From: Neisseriales bacterium
GTDB taxonomy: Bacteria > Pseudomonadota > Gammaproteobacteria > Burkholderiales > UBA11063
Direction of reading: 5' to 3'
DNA: 30,046 nt
Assembly: GCA_008017145.1 (NCBI GenBank)
Contig: SSGY01000033.1
Location: 1 to 30,046, forward strand
Part shown: piece by piece, positions 15,080-24,123 of the stretch
How positions within the stretch are numbered: position 1 is the first letter of the stretch
Layout: each line of letters starts with the position of its first letter
Notes under the pieces: model-generated
What the model saw: the letters and a program-made list of their open reading frames with translations, nothing else
The model's database searches: none
Told to the model about the DNA's origin: nothing
Program-made: the position numbers and the translations under genes

Positions 15080-18000
15080 TAATTTTTTCTCCGCTTCATA
15101 ACCATTGCAAAAAACGTTGGAGTTAATAAAGTTCCAATAAAGACTGAACCAAGAATACCACCAATAATTCCTAAACCGACTGAATGCTGAGCATTAGCCC
15201 CAGCACCACTTGCAAACACTAGTGGTAATGTACCAAAAATAAACGTAACCGAAGTCATTACGATTGGTCTAAATCGCAGACGTAATGAATAAATTGCGCT
15301 ATCCTCTGCGCTATGTCCAGCTTTAAAATGCTGCAATGCAAACTCAACCAAGAGAATAATGTTTTTAGCTGACAAGCCCATTAGTGCAATTAGACTAATT
15401 TGGAAGTAAAGGTCATTGGTCTTACCGCTCAAAAGCAAAATTACCGCCGAACCAAATAATGCACATGGAATCCCCAGTAAAACCACAAATGGCAAACTCC
15501 ACATCTCATAAAGCGCGGCAAGTACCAAATAAATCATAATTATCGAGAATATAAAAGCAACTCCCGAAGTTGATTGAGATTGACGCTGCATATAACTTGT
15601 ACCATACCAATCATAATCATAACCTTTAGGTAAGGTAGCGATCTCTTGCTGAATAACATTCATCACGTCCCCAGCAGAATAACCAGGTGCTGGATTAACC
15701 ACAATTTTAGAAGCAATATAGTCATTAAAACGTTGGATTACCTGCGCATCGCGTCCATTAGTTACATTAACCAAACTATTAATCGGAACCATTGTTCCAT
15801 TGCTTGAGTGGACAAACACATTGTCCAAATTGCCAATCGTTGCTCGAAACCGATAATCAGCCTGCATGATAACCCAGACTAAATCCTGCATAATATAGGC
15901 ATAGTTAACGTTATTATTACTATAAATAGTTTGAATAGCGTTGTACAACCCATTTAGGTCAACACCATACATCTTCGCACGATCTATATCCGGCAAAATA
16001 CTTATTTCTGCTACATTGGTATCCAAGGTTTGGAAAGAAAGCGCAACTTCTTTATGGGTCTTGAAGCGCTTCATCAATTGCTCACAAATTTCCTGTAGCT
16101 TATGCGGGTCACCAACTACGCGATCTTCGACATAAAACTCAACCCCACCAGTCGTGCTAAGTCCACGCATTGGCGGCTGATTAAAGGCACGTACAACTGC
16201 CCCAGAAATCCCATTCCCCATCATATTAATCTGTTTAATCACATCATCGGCAGAACTACCGGGCTTAGTCCGCAAATCCCAATCTTTAAGCACGATAAAG
16301 AACGATGCAGCATAAGTCTTTTGATTACCAGAATCAAGAAAATCATAACCAGAAACACTGACAACCGAATCAATCGCTGAATTTTTGGTTAATTTCTCAA
16401 CGATTTTATCCACTTTAGCCTTAGTTTCAGCTAATCCACTAGCAGATGGCAAGTTAATTGTCGCAAATAATAAACCTTGGTCTTCATTTGGCACAAATCC
16501 CATCGAAATAGATTTAAACATCGCAACCATAGAAATCACTACCACAGCCCATAATAATAGTGCCGTTTTCTTACGATTAACCAAATAAGTCGCCATCCGC
16601 ACATAGAGTGCAGTTAATTTTTCAAAGAAATAATCAAACCAAGCCAAAAATTTCGGCTTTTCTACTGTTTTTCTCAAAATTAAGTGGCTGATTGCAGGTG
16701 TAAAAGTCAATGCACTTATTCCAGATAGAACAACAGCACAGGCAATAGTAACCGCAAATTGGCGATACATAATCCCACTAAGCCCCTGCAATGCCATTAC
16801 AGGAATAAACACCACACTCAGCACCAGAACAATTGCAACAATTGCGCCAAAAACTTCTTGCATCGTCATTTCAATAACTTGGCGGAGTTTTAATTCTGGG
16901 TGAGTTTCACGTAAACGCTCAATATTCTCAACAATTACAATCGAGTCATCGACGACTATCCCGATTGCCAAAATTAAGGCAAACAAACTTAGGGTATTAA
17001 GTGAGAACCCAAATACATATAAGCATGCCATCGTACCAACAATAGACACAGGAATAGAACAGATTGCGATTAAGCTGGCACGCCAGTTTTGCAAGAAAAG
17101 GAAAATAACCAGACCCACAAGTACGAACGCAATTTCAAGGGTTTCGACTACATTGTGTACGGATGCTTGAACAAAGCGTGAATTATCAATGGTAATTCGA
17201 TAATGTAACCCATAAGGAAAGCGTTTGGAATCTTCTTCTAATTTATTTAATATTTCTTGCTTTGCTTCTAGCTGATTTGCTCCAGGAGTTAAAAACACCT
17301 GCATAATGCTACACGGATAGTGTTTAAATTTGTTTTTATCATCGCGGAAATTAATTTGTCCAATTGTACTGTATGTACTCGCGCCCAATTCAACACGGGC
17401 AATGTCCTTAATTCGTATCGTTTCATTCTTGTCATTGCGGATAATGATGTTGGCAAACTGATCAGCGCTGTCATACATCGGCTGACCATGGACATTTAAA
17501 GTAAGCATTTCTTCTTTTGAGCCAGGTACCGCATTAGTTCGTCCAACAATATACTCTTCATTTTGATCATTGATTACGTTTTGTAAATCGTCTACTGAAA
17601 CCTGTAATTTCTGCATTTTATTAGGATCAAGCCAAATACGCATTGCATAAGTACCAGTTCCAAATACGGCTACATTCCCAACCGTAGGCAATAACAGTAA
17701 ATCATTTTCAACCGTACGACTTAAATAGTTACTTACCCATAATGGATTAATATATGGATCAGAATAATATGCGATAGTTAAAAGCATATCTGGAGAACTT
17801 TTACGTGCCGTGACACCCATACGCTGTACCACGCTTGGCAACAACGGCATTGCAGCTTGTAAGCGATTTAAAACCTCATTAATTGCATAATTAAGATCAG
17901 TTCCAACGTTATAGGTCAAAGTAATTGAAATCGAGCCCGTCGATGAAGTTGAAGTTGCCATGTACATCAAATTTGACACACCATTCATCTGATTCTCAAT

Positions 18001-18195
18001 TTGAGCTGCAACAACTTTCGCTCCAGTTTCGGCATTCGCACCCGGATAAGCAGCGCTAATCGCAATTGACGGCGGAGATATATTAGGAAACTGGCTAACC
18101 GGTAAATTGAATACGGCAACAACTCCGCAGAGCATGATAATCAACGATACTACGGTGGCTAAAATTGGGCGGCGGATAAAAAGATTCAAACGCAT
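15079..18195 (-). CDS. RND (HAE1-type) efflux pump inner-membrane subunit, first of a pair
   Basis: A 1038-aa AcrB-family pump, paralogous to its downstream neighbour but clearly diverged. Asp416-Asp417 (IGIVVDDSIVIVEN) and Lys944 (MGLSAKNIILL) form an intact proton relay, so both members of the pair look competent. There is an insertion of about ten residues around 284-296 (charged, with Lys/Asp) relative to the partner, in the first periplasmic domain. The Shine-Dalgarno site is poor. Tandem coupled RND genes are known for heteromultimeric pumps such as MdtBC, so a mixed trimer is possible, though in MdtBC the adaptor gene mdtA is present and here the gene preceding is an oligopeptide-binding protein. 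A candidate promoter and palindromes lie in 18196-18409. Confidence 0.92.
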   Translation of the reverse strand: MRLNLFIRRPILATVVSLIIMLCGVVAVFNLPVSQFPNISPPSIAISAAYPGANAETGAKVVAAQIENQMNGVSNLMYMATSTSSTGSISITLTYNVGTDLNYAINEVLNRLQAAMPLLPSVVQRMGVTARKSSPDMLLTIAYYSDPYINPLWVSNYLSRTVENDLLLLPTVGNVAVFGTGTYAMRIWLDPNKMQKLQVSVDDLQNVINDQNEEYIVGRTNAVPGSKEEMLTLNVHGQPMYDSADQFANIIIRNDKNETIRIKDIARVELGASTYSTIGQINFRDDKNKFKHYPCSIMQVFLTPGANQLEAKQEILNKLEEDSKRFPYGLHYRITIDNSRFVQASVHNVVETLEIAFVLVGLVIFLFLQNWRASLIAICSIPVSIVGTMACLYVFGFSLNTLSLFALILAIGIVVDDSIVIVENIERLRETHPELKLRQVIEMTMQEVFGAIVAIVLVLSVVFIPVMALQGLSGIMYRQFAVTIACAVVLSGISALTFTPAISHLILRKTVEKPKFLAWFDYFFEKLTALYVRMATYLVNRKKTALLLWAVVVISMVAMFKSISMGFVPNEDQGLLFATINLPSASGLAETKAKVDKIVEKLTKNSAIDSVVSVSGYDFLDSGNQKTYAASFFIVLKDWDLRTKPGSSADDVIKQINMMGNGISGAVVRAFNQPPMRGLSTTGGVEFYVEDRVVGDPHKLQEICEQLMKRFKTHKEVALSFQTLDTNVAEISILPDIDRAKMYGVDLNGLYNAIQTIYSNNNVNYAYIMQDLVWVIMQADYRFRATIGNLDNVFVHSSNGTMVPINSLVNVTNGRDAQVIQRFNDYIASKIVVNPAPGYSAGDVMNVIQQEIATLPKGYDYDWYGTSYMQRQSQSTSGVAFIFSIIMIYLVLAALYEMWSLPFVVLLGIPCALFGSAVILLLSGKTNDLYFQISLIALMGLSAKNIILLVEFALQHFKAGHSAEDSAIYSLRLRFRPIVMTSVTFIFGTLPLVFASGAGANAQHSVGLGIIGGILGSVFIGTLLTPTFFAMVMKRRKN

Positions 18196-18231
18196 AACTT
18201 ATATTTTATTTCTTTGTCTTTATTTGTACTA

Positions 18232-18246
18232 AATGGAATTTCCATT
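18232..18246. promoter_or_regulatory. 15-bp palindrome in the RND operon leader
   Basis: AATGGAA (18232-18238), a central T and TTCCATT (18240-18246) form a perfect palindrome 37 bases before the first RND start codon. It could be an operator for a TetR- or MarR-type repressor, as is common for RND operons, or an mRNA hairpin. No regulator gene is nearby. Confidence 0.35.
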
Positions 18247-18318
18247 AGCTTATGGTTAACGCAAACAAGTATGTTATCACATTTAGTAGCTAGTTCTAAT
18301 ACCATTTTGGGTTTCAAA

Positions 18319-18369
18319 TAACTAGTTAATCACACTTGTATTATACTTTTCAGATAGTTAAATGCACAA
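18319..18369 (-). promoter_or_regulatory. candidate RND operon promoter with adjacent palindrome
   Basis: On the minus strand TTGTGC (18364-18369) and a perfect TATAAT (18340-18345) are 18 bases apart. The 10-bp palindrome TAACTAGTTA (18319-18328) lies just downstream, about where transcription would begin, which is a typical operator position. The -35 box is weak. The resulting leader would be about 135 nt. Confidence 0.35.
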
Positions 18370-18409
18370 GTTACCGGTAATAAACTTTAACGTTATTATG
18401 CTGTTATGC

Positions 18410-20071
18410 TTAATTACTACCAAAGTTAAACCATTTGGTTTGAACATTGTCCAGATAATTACTATCAATATTATATCCTTTGACACGAGGATTTACCAAA
18501 CGTTGATGTGTTGGTTCAAACAAAGGAATAACTGGGTAATCGTCAAGTACAAGTTGTAAAGCCTGTTTATACAGCTTTTCTTGCTGTCTTAAATCAGCCG
18601 TTGCTTCAGCCTTTGCGATTAACTCATCATAAAGTGGATTACAATAATGCGAACGATTATTACCATTATTACAGATAAATAACGGAGTATAGGTCGTAAC
18701 TGAATTATAATCAGCTCCCCAGCGACCTTGTGCGATATCGTAGTTACCATTTTTTAAATCTGGTGTTAAAACCTTTAGTTCCTCATTAACCAGATTAACT
18801 TTAATTCCCAGTACATCCTGCCACATAGACATAACTGCAACCATAACTTTTTTACTTAGATCATTAGTCTGATATTTTAAACTCACGGTCAAAGGATGTT
18901 CATTGCTATAACCAGCTTCCTTGTATAGTTCACGAGCCAGTGCAATCTGTTTGTCTCTAGACCAATCACTCCATGCATAATGGATATCCGCATATTTACC
19001 ATTTTCAATAGTAGGCGTCACCACTGAATAAAGAGGAGTCTGCCCAGCACCTAGCACTAAGTCAGCCAAGTTTTTACGGTCAATTGCCAAGGTTAGCGCC
19101 TGACGCAATTTGGGATTTTTAGCATATTTAGCTGATTGCATATTCAAGTTAAGAAACTCAATTCGTTCCCATTTAAATGTATGCAGTTCTTTAGGATAAT
19201 CAACGCTTAGTTTTTTATATTGATCAATTGGTACGGTCTGACAAGTAGCATCTAGCGCACCAGTTTTATAATTAGAAATTGAAGCATTCCCATCAACAAA
19301 TGGAAAATATTTCACATTGGCAATTTTGACATCATTTGCAGCATAATACTCTGGATTTTTAGTCGCCAGAATATAACCATTCATCACATGTTCTTTCAAA
19401 ACATATGCACCAGAAGTAACTATATTCTGTGGTTGAGTCCAAGACTCACCATATTTTTCAATTACCGCTTTTGAGACGACAAACACATTCGGTGTTGTAA
19501 TATAAGACAAAAAAGCATTGGTTGGATGAATTAGTTTGACTATAAAAGTTTTATCATCTGGCGCAGATACTCCTAAATTACTAGCCGCACTTTTGCCATC
19601 AATAATTTCAGGTGCGTTTACTACATCTTTAAGCAAAAATGCGTAAGCTGAACCAGTCGCTGGATTAACCAAACGTTGCCACGAGTAAACAAAATCACTT
19701 GCCGTAATTGGTGTACCATTAGAAAATTTTAAATCTGGGCGTAAATGAAAAGTATAGGTTAAACCATCAGAACTAATTTCCCAGCTACCTGCCATACCAG
19801 GTATCGGACGATTAGCCTGATCAAAATCCACCAAACCAGCATAAAGGTCATTGATCACTCGATAAGTATACCAATCTTCAGCCATTACTGGATCAAAAGT
19901 TGGAATTTCAGCACAAATATCCACACGGAAAGTATTCGCATCAGTGCTACCAACTTGCGTATTTACCACGGCTGTATTTGTAGGCTCAGCATTAGAAGAT
20001 TGCGATTTACTACAGCCAGCCATGAAAAAAACTGCGACCAAGCAGCCAACGATACGGGAATATGTCCACAT
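18410..20071 (-). CDS. OppA/MppA-type oligopeptide-binding lipoprotein (orphan)
   Basis: A 553-aa periplasmic solute-binding protein of the SBP_bac_5 family, which captures peptides for an ABC importer. The lipobox MAGC (Cys20) replaces the plain signal peptide of enteric OppA, so it is anchored. The body (about 45-545) shows family landmarks: the EIPTFDP opening strand, DGLTYTFHLRPDLKFSNG, ASDFVYSWQRLVNP, the LRQALTLAIDR helix and the YPVIPLFEP end. No oppBCDF permease or ATPase genes accompany it, so it must work with components encoded elsewhere or serve as a stand-alone binder (for example of murein peptide, as MppA). GGAAAG lies nine bases before the ATG. It follows gmhA by 60 bases. Confidence 0.9.
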   Translation of the reverse strand: MWTYSRIVGCLVAVFFMAGCSKSQSSNAEPTNTAVVNTQVGSTDANTFRVDICAEIPTFDPVMAEDWYTYRVINDLYAGLVDFDQANRPIPGMAGSWEISSDGLTYTFHLRPDLKFSNGTPITASDFVYSWQRLVNPATGSAYAFLLKDVVNAPEIIDGKSAASNLGVSAPDDKTFIVKLIHPTNAFLSYITTPNVFVVSKAVIEKYGESWTQPQNIVTSGAYVLKEHVMNGYILATKNPEYYAANDVKIANVKYFPFVDGNASISNYKTGALDATCQTVPIDQYKKLSVDYPKELHTFKWERIEFLNLNMQSAKYAKNPKLRQALTLAIDRKNLADLVLGAGQTPLYSVVTPTIENGKYADIHYAWSDWSRDKQIALARELYKEAGYSNEHPLTVSLKYQTNDLSKKVMVAVMSMWQDVLGIKVNLVNEELKVLTPDLKNGNYDIAQGRWGADYNSVTTYTPLFICNNGNNRSHYCNPLYDELIAKAEATADLRQQEKLYKQALQLVLDDYPVIPLFEPTHQRLVNPRVKGYNIDSNYLDNVQTKWFNFGSN

Positions 20072-20131
20072 AATGATTACTTTCCAAAGATAAACTCAAA
20101 CAGAGTGTAATTTTATTATAATCTGTCTACT

Positions 20132-20716
20132 TCATTTAAACATCATTGTATCAACACCGTCACAAATAGTATGCAAAGTCAAAAGATGAACTTCCTGAAT
20201 CCGCGCTGTTCGTTCTGCGGGTACACACAGATTAACATCTGAGTCAGATAGTAATTTTGCCATCTTACCACCATCACGTCCAACCATAATAATGATATTC
20301 ATTCCACGCGATGCAGCAACTTCCATCGCTTTAATTACATTTGCCGAATTACCAGAAGTCGAAATAGCGTATAAAATGTCGCCGGCTTGCCCTAGCGCCT
20401 CAACTTGCTTGGAAAAAACCACATCAAAACCATAGTCATTACCAATTGCCGTGAGCGCAGAAGTATCAGTCGTTAATGCAACTACAGGTAGCGGGGTGCG
20501 CTCCATTTCATAACGACCAGTAAACTCAGCCGCAAAATGCTGGGCATCGGCAGCAGAACCACCGTTACCACAAACTAACATTTTATGTCCAGCTTTAAAA
20601 GTCGCAACTATTAATTCTATTGCTTGCGTAATTGGTTCAGCTAAGGCAGCTTGTGCATTCTGCTTGGTTTCAATACTTTGGACAAAGTTCTGTTTTACTA
20701 ATTCTAAAATATTCAT
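20132..20716 (-). CDS. gmhA: phosphoheptose isomerase
   Basis: SIS-domain enzyme converting sedoheptulose 7-phosphate to D-glycero-D-manno-heptose 7-phosphate, the first step of ADP-heptose synthesis for LPS inner core. The 194-aa protein shows [12 protein letters not shown] with the phosphate-binding Ser54, active-site His60 and Glu64 (HFAAEF), TSGNS at the second phosphate loop, and C-terminal Gln174 and His182 in [16 protein letters not shown], all expected for GmhA. The ATG at 20716 is chosen because AGAGG lies five bases upstream; a TTG one codon earlier is less likely. DiaA, a paralogue that binds DnaA, is the alternative and is often found in the same yraN neighbourhood, but the catalytic residues favour GmhA. 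Confidence 0.88.
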   Translation of the reverse strand: MNILELVKQNFVQSIETKQNAQAALAEPITQAIELIVATFKAGHKMLVCGNGGSAADAQHFAAEFTGRYEMERTPLPVVALTTDTSALTAIGNDYGFDVVFSKQVEALGQAGDILYAISTSGNSANVIKAMEVAASRGMNIIIMVGRDGGKMAKLLSDSDVNLCVPAERTARIQEVHLLTLHTICDGVDTMMFK

Positions 20717-20732
20717 CAAAGCCTCTCATCAT

Positions 20733-21077
20733 TCATAAAATAATAATATTTTTAAGCCACTCAATCTGCCCTAACTCGTCAATAACTACCGCATCAAACC
20801 GACAATTAACATCACGACCAAGTTTTAGTAAATAAAATTGTGCCGTTTTGACCATTTTACGCTGTTTAGCAGGAGTAATGCTCTCTATCGCATGATTAAC
20901 ACCCGCGCGACGCTGCTTTACCTCGACGAAGACAAAGCTATCCTGATCGCGCATAATCAAATCAAGTTCGCCAAAACGCGAGTAAAAATTACGCTGAACT
21001 AATTTTAGCCCTTGCGAAATCAAATGCTCTGCGGCTAAATCTTCTGCAGCATTGCCGATTACTTTTGAGCTAGTCAT
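20733..21077 (-). CDS. yraN: YraN-family (UPF0102) nuclease-fold protein
   Basis: A 114-aa protein with the restriction-endonuclease-like core of UPF0102: the G-x-x-AE-x-LAA helix near residues 8-18, FGELDLIMRD near 37-46 and FVFVEVKQR near 49-57, giving the E-D-EVK metal-binding set. The true substrate of this family is not established; Holliday-junction or DNA repair roles have been suggested from the fold. It is followed 16 bases later by gmhA and preceded by the BON lipoproteins, the same neighbourhood as in Neisseria and, in part, in enterobacteria. Confidence 0.9.
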   Translation of the reverse strand: MTSSKVIGNAAEDLAAEHLISQGLKLVQRNFYSRFGELDLIMRDQDSFVFVEVKQRRAGVNHAIESITPAKQRKMVKTAQFYLLKLGRDVNCRFDAVVIDELGQIEWLKNIIIL

Positions 21078-21087
21078 AAGGACCTAA

Positions 21088-21678
21088 TTATTTATTACTT
21101 TTGTAGTCAAATAGTGTAACAACTTTGCTAGCACCACCGACTTTAGCGGCAACATTAGCTGCTGATTCAGCTTCCGCTGGCGTAACCATACCCATCATAT
21201 AAATAACGGTTTCAGTAGTCACAACTTTTATGCTATTACTTGGTACACCACTGGCTGTCAAAAGCTGTGTTTTCAACTGAGTAGTAATCATTGAATCTGT
21301 ACTTCGTGAACCCATTGACGAAGGGAGACGGACGTTTAGATAATCATAAATCTTAATTACACCGGGATAGCCACGAGCAATATTCTCAGCAAATTGTTTT
21401 TGTGCATCATCTTTGACCTGTCCAGTAAGTAACACTGATTTATTAAATACATCGACATAAATATTACTATCTGGGAAGTTATCTGAATTTCCATATTTAC
21501 CTGATAGCTTAGACTGGATGGAGTTATCATCAACTAACGCTCCACCACTACGTGGATCAGTTCCAACTGCAGCTCCAGTTGCAGCCGCAGCGCCAACTGC
21601 ACCAACTGCAACTACGGCACAGCTATTTAAAAATCCGACTGCTACACAAGCAGCTAAAAGATTTAAGGTTCTACTCAT
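21088..21678 (-). CDS. BON-domain lipoprotein, DolP/NMB2091-like (copy 2)
   Basis: A 196-aa outer-membrane lipoprotein with lipobox LNSC (Cys20), an Ala/Gly/Val-rich linker, the DPRSG-x-x-x-DD motif (41-51) and two BON domains (about 50-118 and 126-194), each containing the V-LLTGQV or VIYMMGMV strand pattern. The family (E. coli DolP, formerly YraP; Neisseria GNA2091) supports outer-membrane integrity and BAM function. The start at 21678 is preferred because AGAGGG sits just upstream, inside the longer frame that would begin at 21690. It starts 11 bases after the stop of a closely related paralogue. The duplication is unusual for a family that is normally single in this locus. Confidence 0.88.
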   Translation of the reverse strand: MSRTLNLLAACVAVGFLNSCAVVAVGAVGAAAATGAAVGTDPRSGGALVDDNSIQSKLSGKYGNSDNFPDSNIYVDVFNKSVLLTGQVKDDAQKQFAENIARGYPGVIKIYDYLNVRLPSSMGSRSTDSMITTQLKTQLLTASGVPSNSIKVVTTETVIYMMGMVTPAEAESAANVAAKVGGASKVVTLFDYKSNK

Positions 21679-21689
21679 ATTCCCTCTCA

Positions 21690-22283
21690 TTATTTATCTT
21701 CGCTTACATACTCAAACAGGGTAACCACTTTCTTCACCCCATCAATCTCGCCTGCGGCTTTGGTAGTTTTTTTGGCCTGATACGGATCAATTATACCCAT
21801 TAAATAAACCACTCCATTACTAGTAACTACCTTCACATCATTCGTGCTTACACCTTTAGAAAAGACCATATTAGACTTAACAGCTGAAGTCAAATATGCA
21901 TCTTTACTTGACTGGCTGGCAGTTTCATTTGCGCCAACTTCAATATAATTATAAATTTTCTGTACCCCAGCAACCTGACGTGCCATACTTTCAGCTTTTA
22001 CCTTGTTGGTAGGACTAATCACCTGTCCAGTCAGCAAAATATTTCTGTTATAGCTAGTAACTTCAACGTTATTACCAGGAACCGCAGCATTAATCGTATC
22101 TTTTACTTTCCCGCGCAAGCTTTGATCATCAAACACACCATCACCACTGCGAGGATCTGCTGCTACTGCAGCACCAGTTGTAGCACCCGCTGCAACACCA
22201 CCAACTACTAAAGCAGTACAACCATTTAAGACTCCCGCAACCAGTGTTATGCTTGCCAATCTTGTAATCATTTTACTTTTCAC
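21690..22283 (-). CDS. BON-domain lipoprotein, DolP/NMB2091-like (copy 1)
   Basis: A 197-aa paralogue of the following gene, with lipobox LNGC (Cys22), the same DPRSG-x-x-x-DD motif and two BON domains (about 50-118 and 127-193). The start codon is GTG: AAGGAAAG lies seven bases before it, whereas the next in-frame ATG, four codons later, is too far from that site. Conserved glycine and hydrophobic strand patterns (RNILLTGQV; GVVYLMGII) match BON. The two proteins differ most in the linker and in the first domain, so they may divide tasks at the outer membrane. It follows htpX by 29 bases in the same transcript. Confidence 0.87.
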   Translation of the reverse strand: MKSKMITRLASITLVAGVLNGCTALVVGGVAAGATTGAAVAADPRSGDGVFDDQSLRGKVKDTINAAVPGNNVEVTSYNRNILLTGQVISPTNKVKAESMARQVAGVQKIYNYIEVGANETASQSSKDAYLTSAVKSNMVFSKGVSTNDVKVVTSNGVVYLMGIIDPYQAKKTTKAAGEIDGVKKVVTLFEYVSEDK

Positions 22284-22312
22284 GTGTATTCTTTCCTTAA
22301 AAGTCTATATTT

Positions 22313-23167
22313 CTAAAGCTGCCCCATTTGTCTAGCCATCTCTTCTAAACGTAAAATTCGATTGCCCGTACTTGGATGGGTAGCAAATAAATTATCACTA
22401 CCAATCCCCGCCAATGGGTTAATAATCATCATCTGCGCAGTAGCTGGATGATCTTCAGCGGTTTGCAACGGCACCCCGCGCGCAATATTTTCAATTTTAT
22501 GTAATGCTGATGCTAAAGCTAACGGTTCATTAGTTAATTCTGCAGCACCTTGATCAGCCAAATACTCACGTGAACGCGAAATAGCCATTTGAATCACCGC
22601 AGCTGCCATTGGTGCAAAAATCCCAATTAGCAAACCCGCCAACCAATTCCGGTTACCATTTTCATCGCGCACACCAAACCACATTGCCATACTTGCTATC
22701 GCTGAAATCGCACCAGCTACAGTTGCAGAAATTGTAGACAGTAAAATATCGCGATGATTAACGTGTGATAATTCATGTGCTGCTACTCCACGTAATTCAG
22801 AGTAATTTAAAGCCCGCATAATACCAGTGGTAAAAGCAACGGCAGCATTTTCTGGATTACGTCCAGTGGCAAAAGCATTGGGTTGTTCTTCATTGATTAC
22901 ATATACTTTAGGCATTGGCAAATTAGCACGCACTGCAAGCTCTGCAATCATTTGGTACAGATCAGGCGCATTATGTGGCCCAACTTCTTGTGCTTGATAC
23001 ATTCTTAACACCATGTCAGCTGAATTCCAGTAGGCAAAGAAATTAAGTGCACCACCAAAAAGTAATGCCATCAACATTCCACCTTTGCCACCGATCAATC
23101 CACCAATTAGCACAAACAATGCAACAATTGCTGCCATTAAGGCGTAAGTTTTTACTTGATTATTCAT
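22313..23167 (-). CDS. htpX: membrane zinc metalloprotease HtpX
   Basis: Inner-membrane M48 protease that degrades damaged membrane proteins, acting beside FtsH. The 284-aa protein has two N-terminal membrane segments (about 7-27 and 30-48), zinc motif HELSH (131-135) with catalytic Glu132, two further hydrophobic segments (about 145-165 and 178-200) and the third zinc ligand region [10 protein letters not shown]. The gene begins one base after the fmt stop, with GATGAG inside the end of fmt as ribosome site, so it is translationally linked to fmt. Placing it directly before the BON lipoproteins groups it with envelope quality control. Confidence 0.94.
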   Translation of the reverse strand: MNNQVKTYALMAAIVALFVLIGGLIGGKGGMLMALLFGGALNFFAYWNSADMVLRMYQAQEVGPHNAPDLYQMIAELAVRANLPMPKVYVINEEQPNAFATGRNPENAAVAFTTGIMRALNYSELRGVAAHELSHVNHRDILLSTISATVAGAISAIASMAMWFGVRDENGNRNWLAGLLIGIFAPMAAAVIQMAISRSREYLADQGAAELTNEPLALASALHKIENIARGVPLQTAEDHPATAQMMIINPLAGIGSDNLFATHPSTGNRILRLEEMARQMGQL

Positions 23168-23168
23168 T

Positions 23169-24122
23169 TTAATTACTCATCAAAAATCGTTGCCCAACTA
23201 GATTTGACTTTCCTTGCAGATATTGAGCGCTAGTTTTACGCCTAGCCCCAGCTTCCTGTATCTCATTTATACCAATTACTGAGCCATCACCACAAGCGAT
23301 CCAAAATTTATCATCTGAAGCATGCGTAATTGTACCACTTAGTGCCTTACTTTGAATACCTTGGACTATGTGAGCTTGCCAGAATTTATGTAATTGACCA
23401 TTCAGGTAACTATAGCTCCCAGGAAATGGATTATAACCACGAATCTTGCGAACAATCAACTCTGCAGATTCAGACCAATCAATCAGAGCTTCTTCTTTAC
23501 TAAGTTTAGTGGCATAGCTAACGCCATCTTCACTTTGTATTTTGGGAGTATATGCCGCAGGATTAGCTAAATACTCAACTATTTTCGTCGCACCAAGCAG
23601 CGCTAATTTATCATGCAAACTACCCGCAGTGTCATCTTCACCGATTTCAATCTGTTCGGTTAGTAATGCCGCACCAGTATCCAGACCAGCATCCATTTGC
23701 ATAATCGTTACACCGCTAAATTTATCACCAGCCAGTACTGCGCGCTGAATTGGCGCAGCACCGCGCCAACGCGGTAATAACGACACGTGGATATTAACAC
23801 ATCCCAAACGTGGAATAGCCAGTAGCTCAGCGGGCAAAATCAAACCATAGGCAACTACTACCATAATATCTGGTGCAAAATCACGAATCTTTTGTATTGC
23901 GTCAGGATTGTTTTTAAAACTAAGTGGTTGAAAAACTTCAACCTCATGTTCCAGTGCCAAAAGTTTAACTGGTGATGAAGTTAGTTTCATCCCCCGCCCA
24001 GCCGGACGATCTGGCTGAGTCAGTACCAAACCAACATTAAACTGATGTTTTAAAATATTCTCCAGCGTTAGTCGTGCGATTTCTGGAGTCCCAGCAAATA
24101 CTATCTTTAGTCCATTCGTCAT
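23169..24122 (-). CDS. fmt: methionyl-tRNA formyltransferase
   Basis: Formylates initiator Met-tRNA using 10-formyl-THF. The 317-aa length is standard. The N-terminal domain shows FAGTPE (9-14), the catalytic triad Asn110, His112 and Asp148, and the [11 protein letters not shown] loop (114-124); the C-terminal OB-like domain begins near residue 205 (IRGYNPFPG at about 228-236). GGGGAAA precedes the ATG. It ends one base before htpX starts and begins one base after the stop of the RlpA-like gene. The usual partner def (peptide deformylase) is not in this window. Confidence 0.95.
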   Translation of the reverse strand: MTNGLKIVFAGTPEIARLTLENILKHQFNVGLVLTQPDRPAGRGMKLTSSPVKLLALEHEVEVFQPLSFKNNPDAIQKIRDFAPDIMVVVAYGLILPAELLAIPRLGCVNIHVSLLPRWRGAAPIQRAVLAGDKFSGVTIMQMDAGLDTGAALLTEQIEIGEDDTAGSLHDKLALLGATKIVEYLANPAAYTPKIQSEDGVSYATKLSKEEALIDWSESAELIVRKIRGYNPFPGSYSYLNGQLHKFWQAHIVQGIQSKALSGTITHASDDKFWIACGDGSVIGINEIQEAGARRKTSAQYLQGKSNLVGQRFLMSN

Positions 24123-24123
24123 A

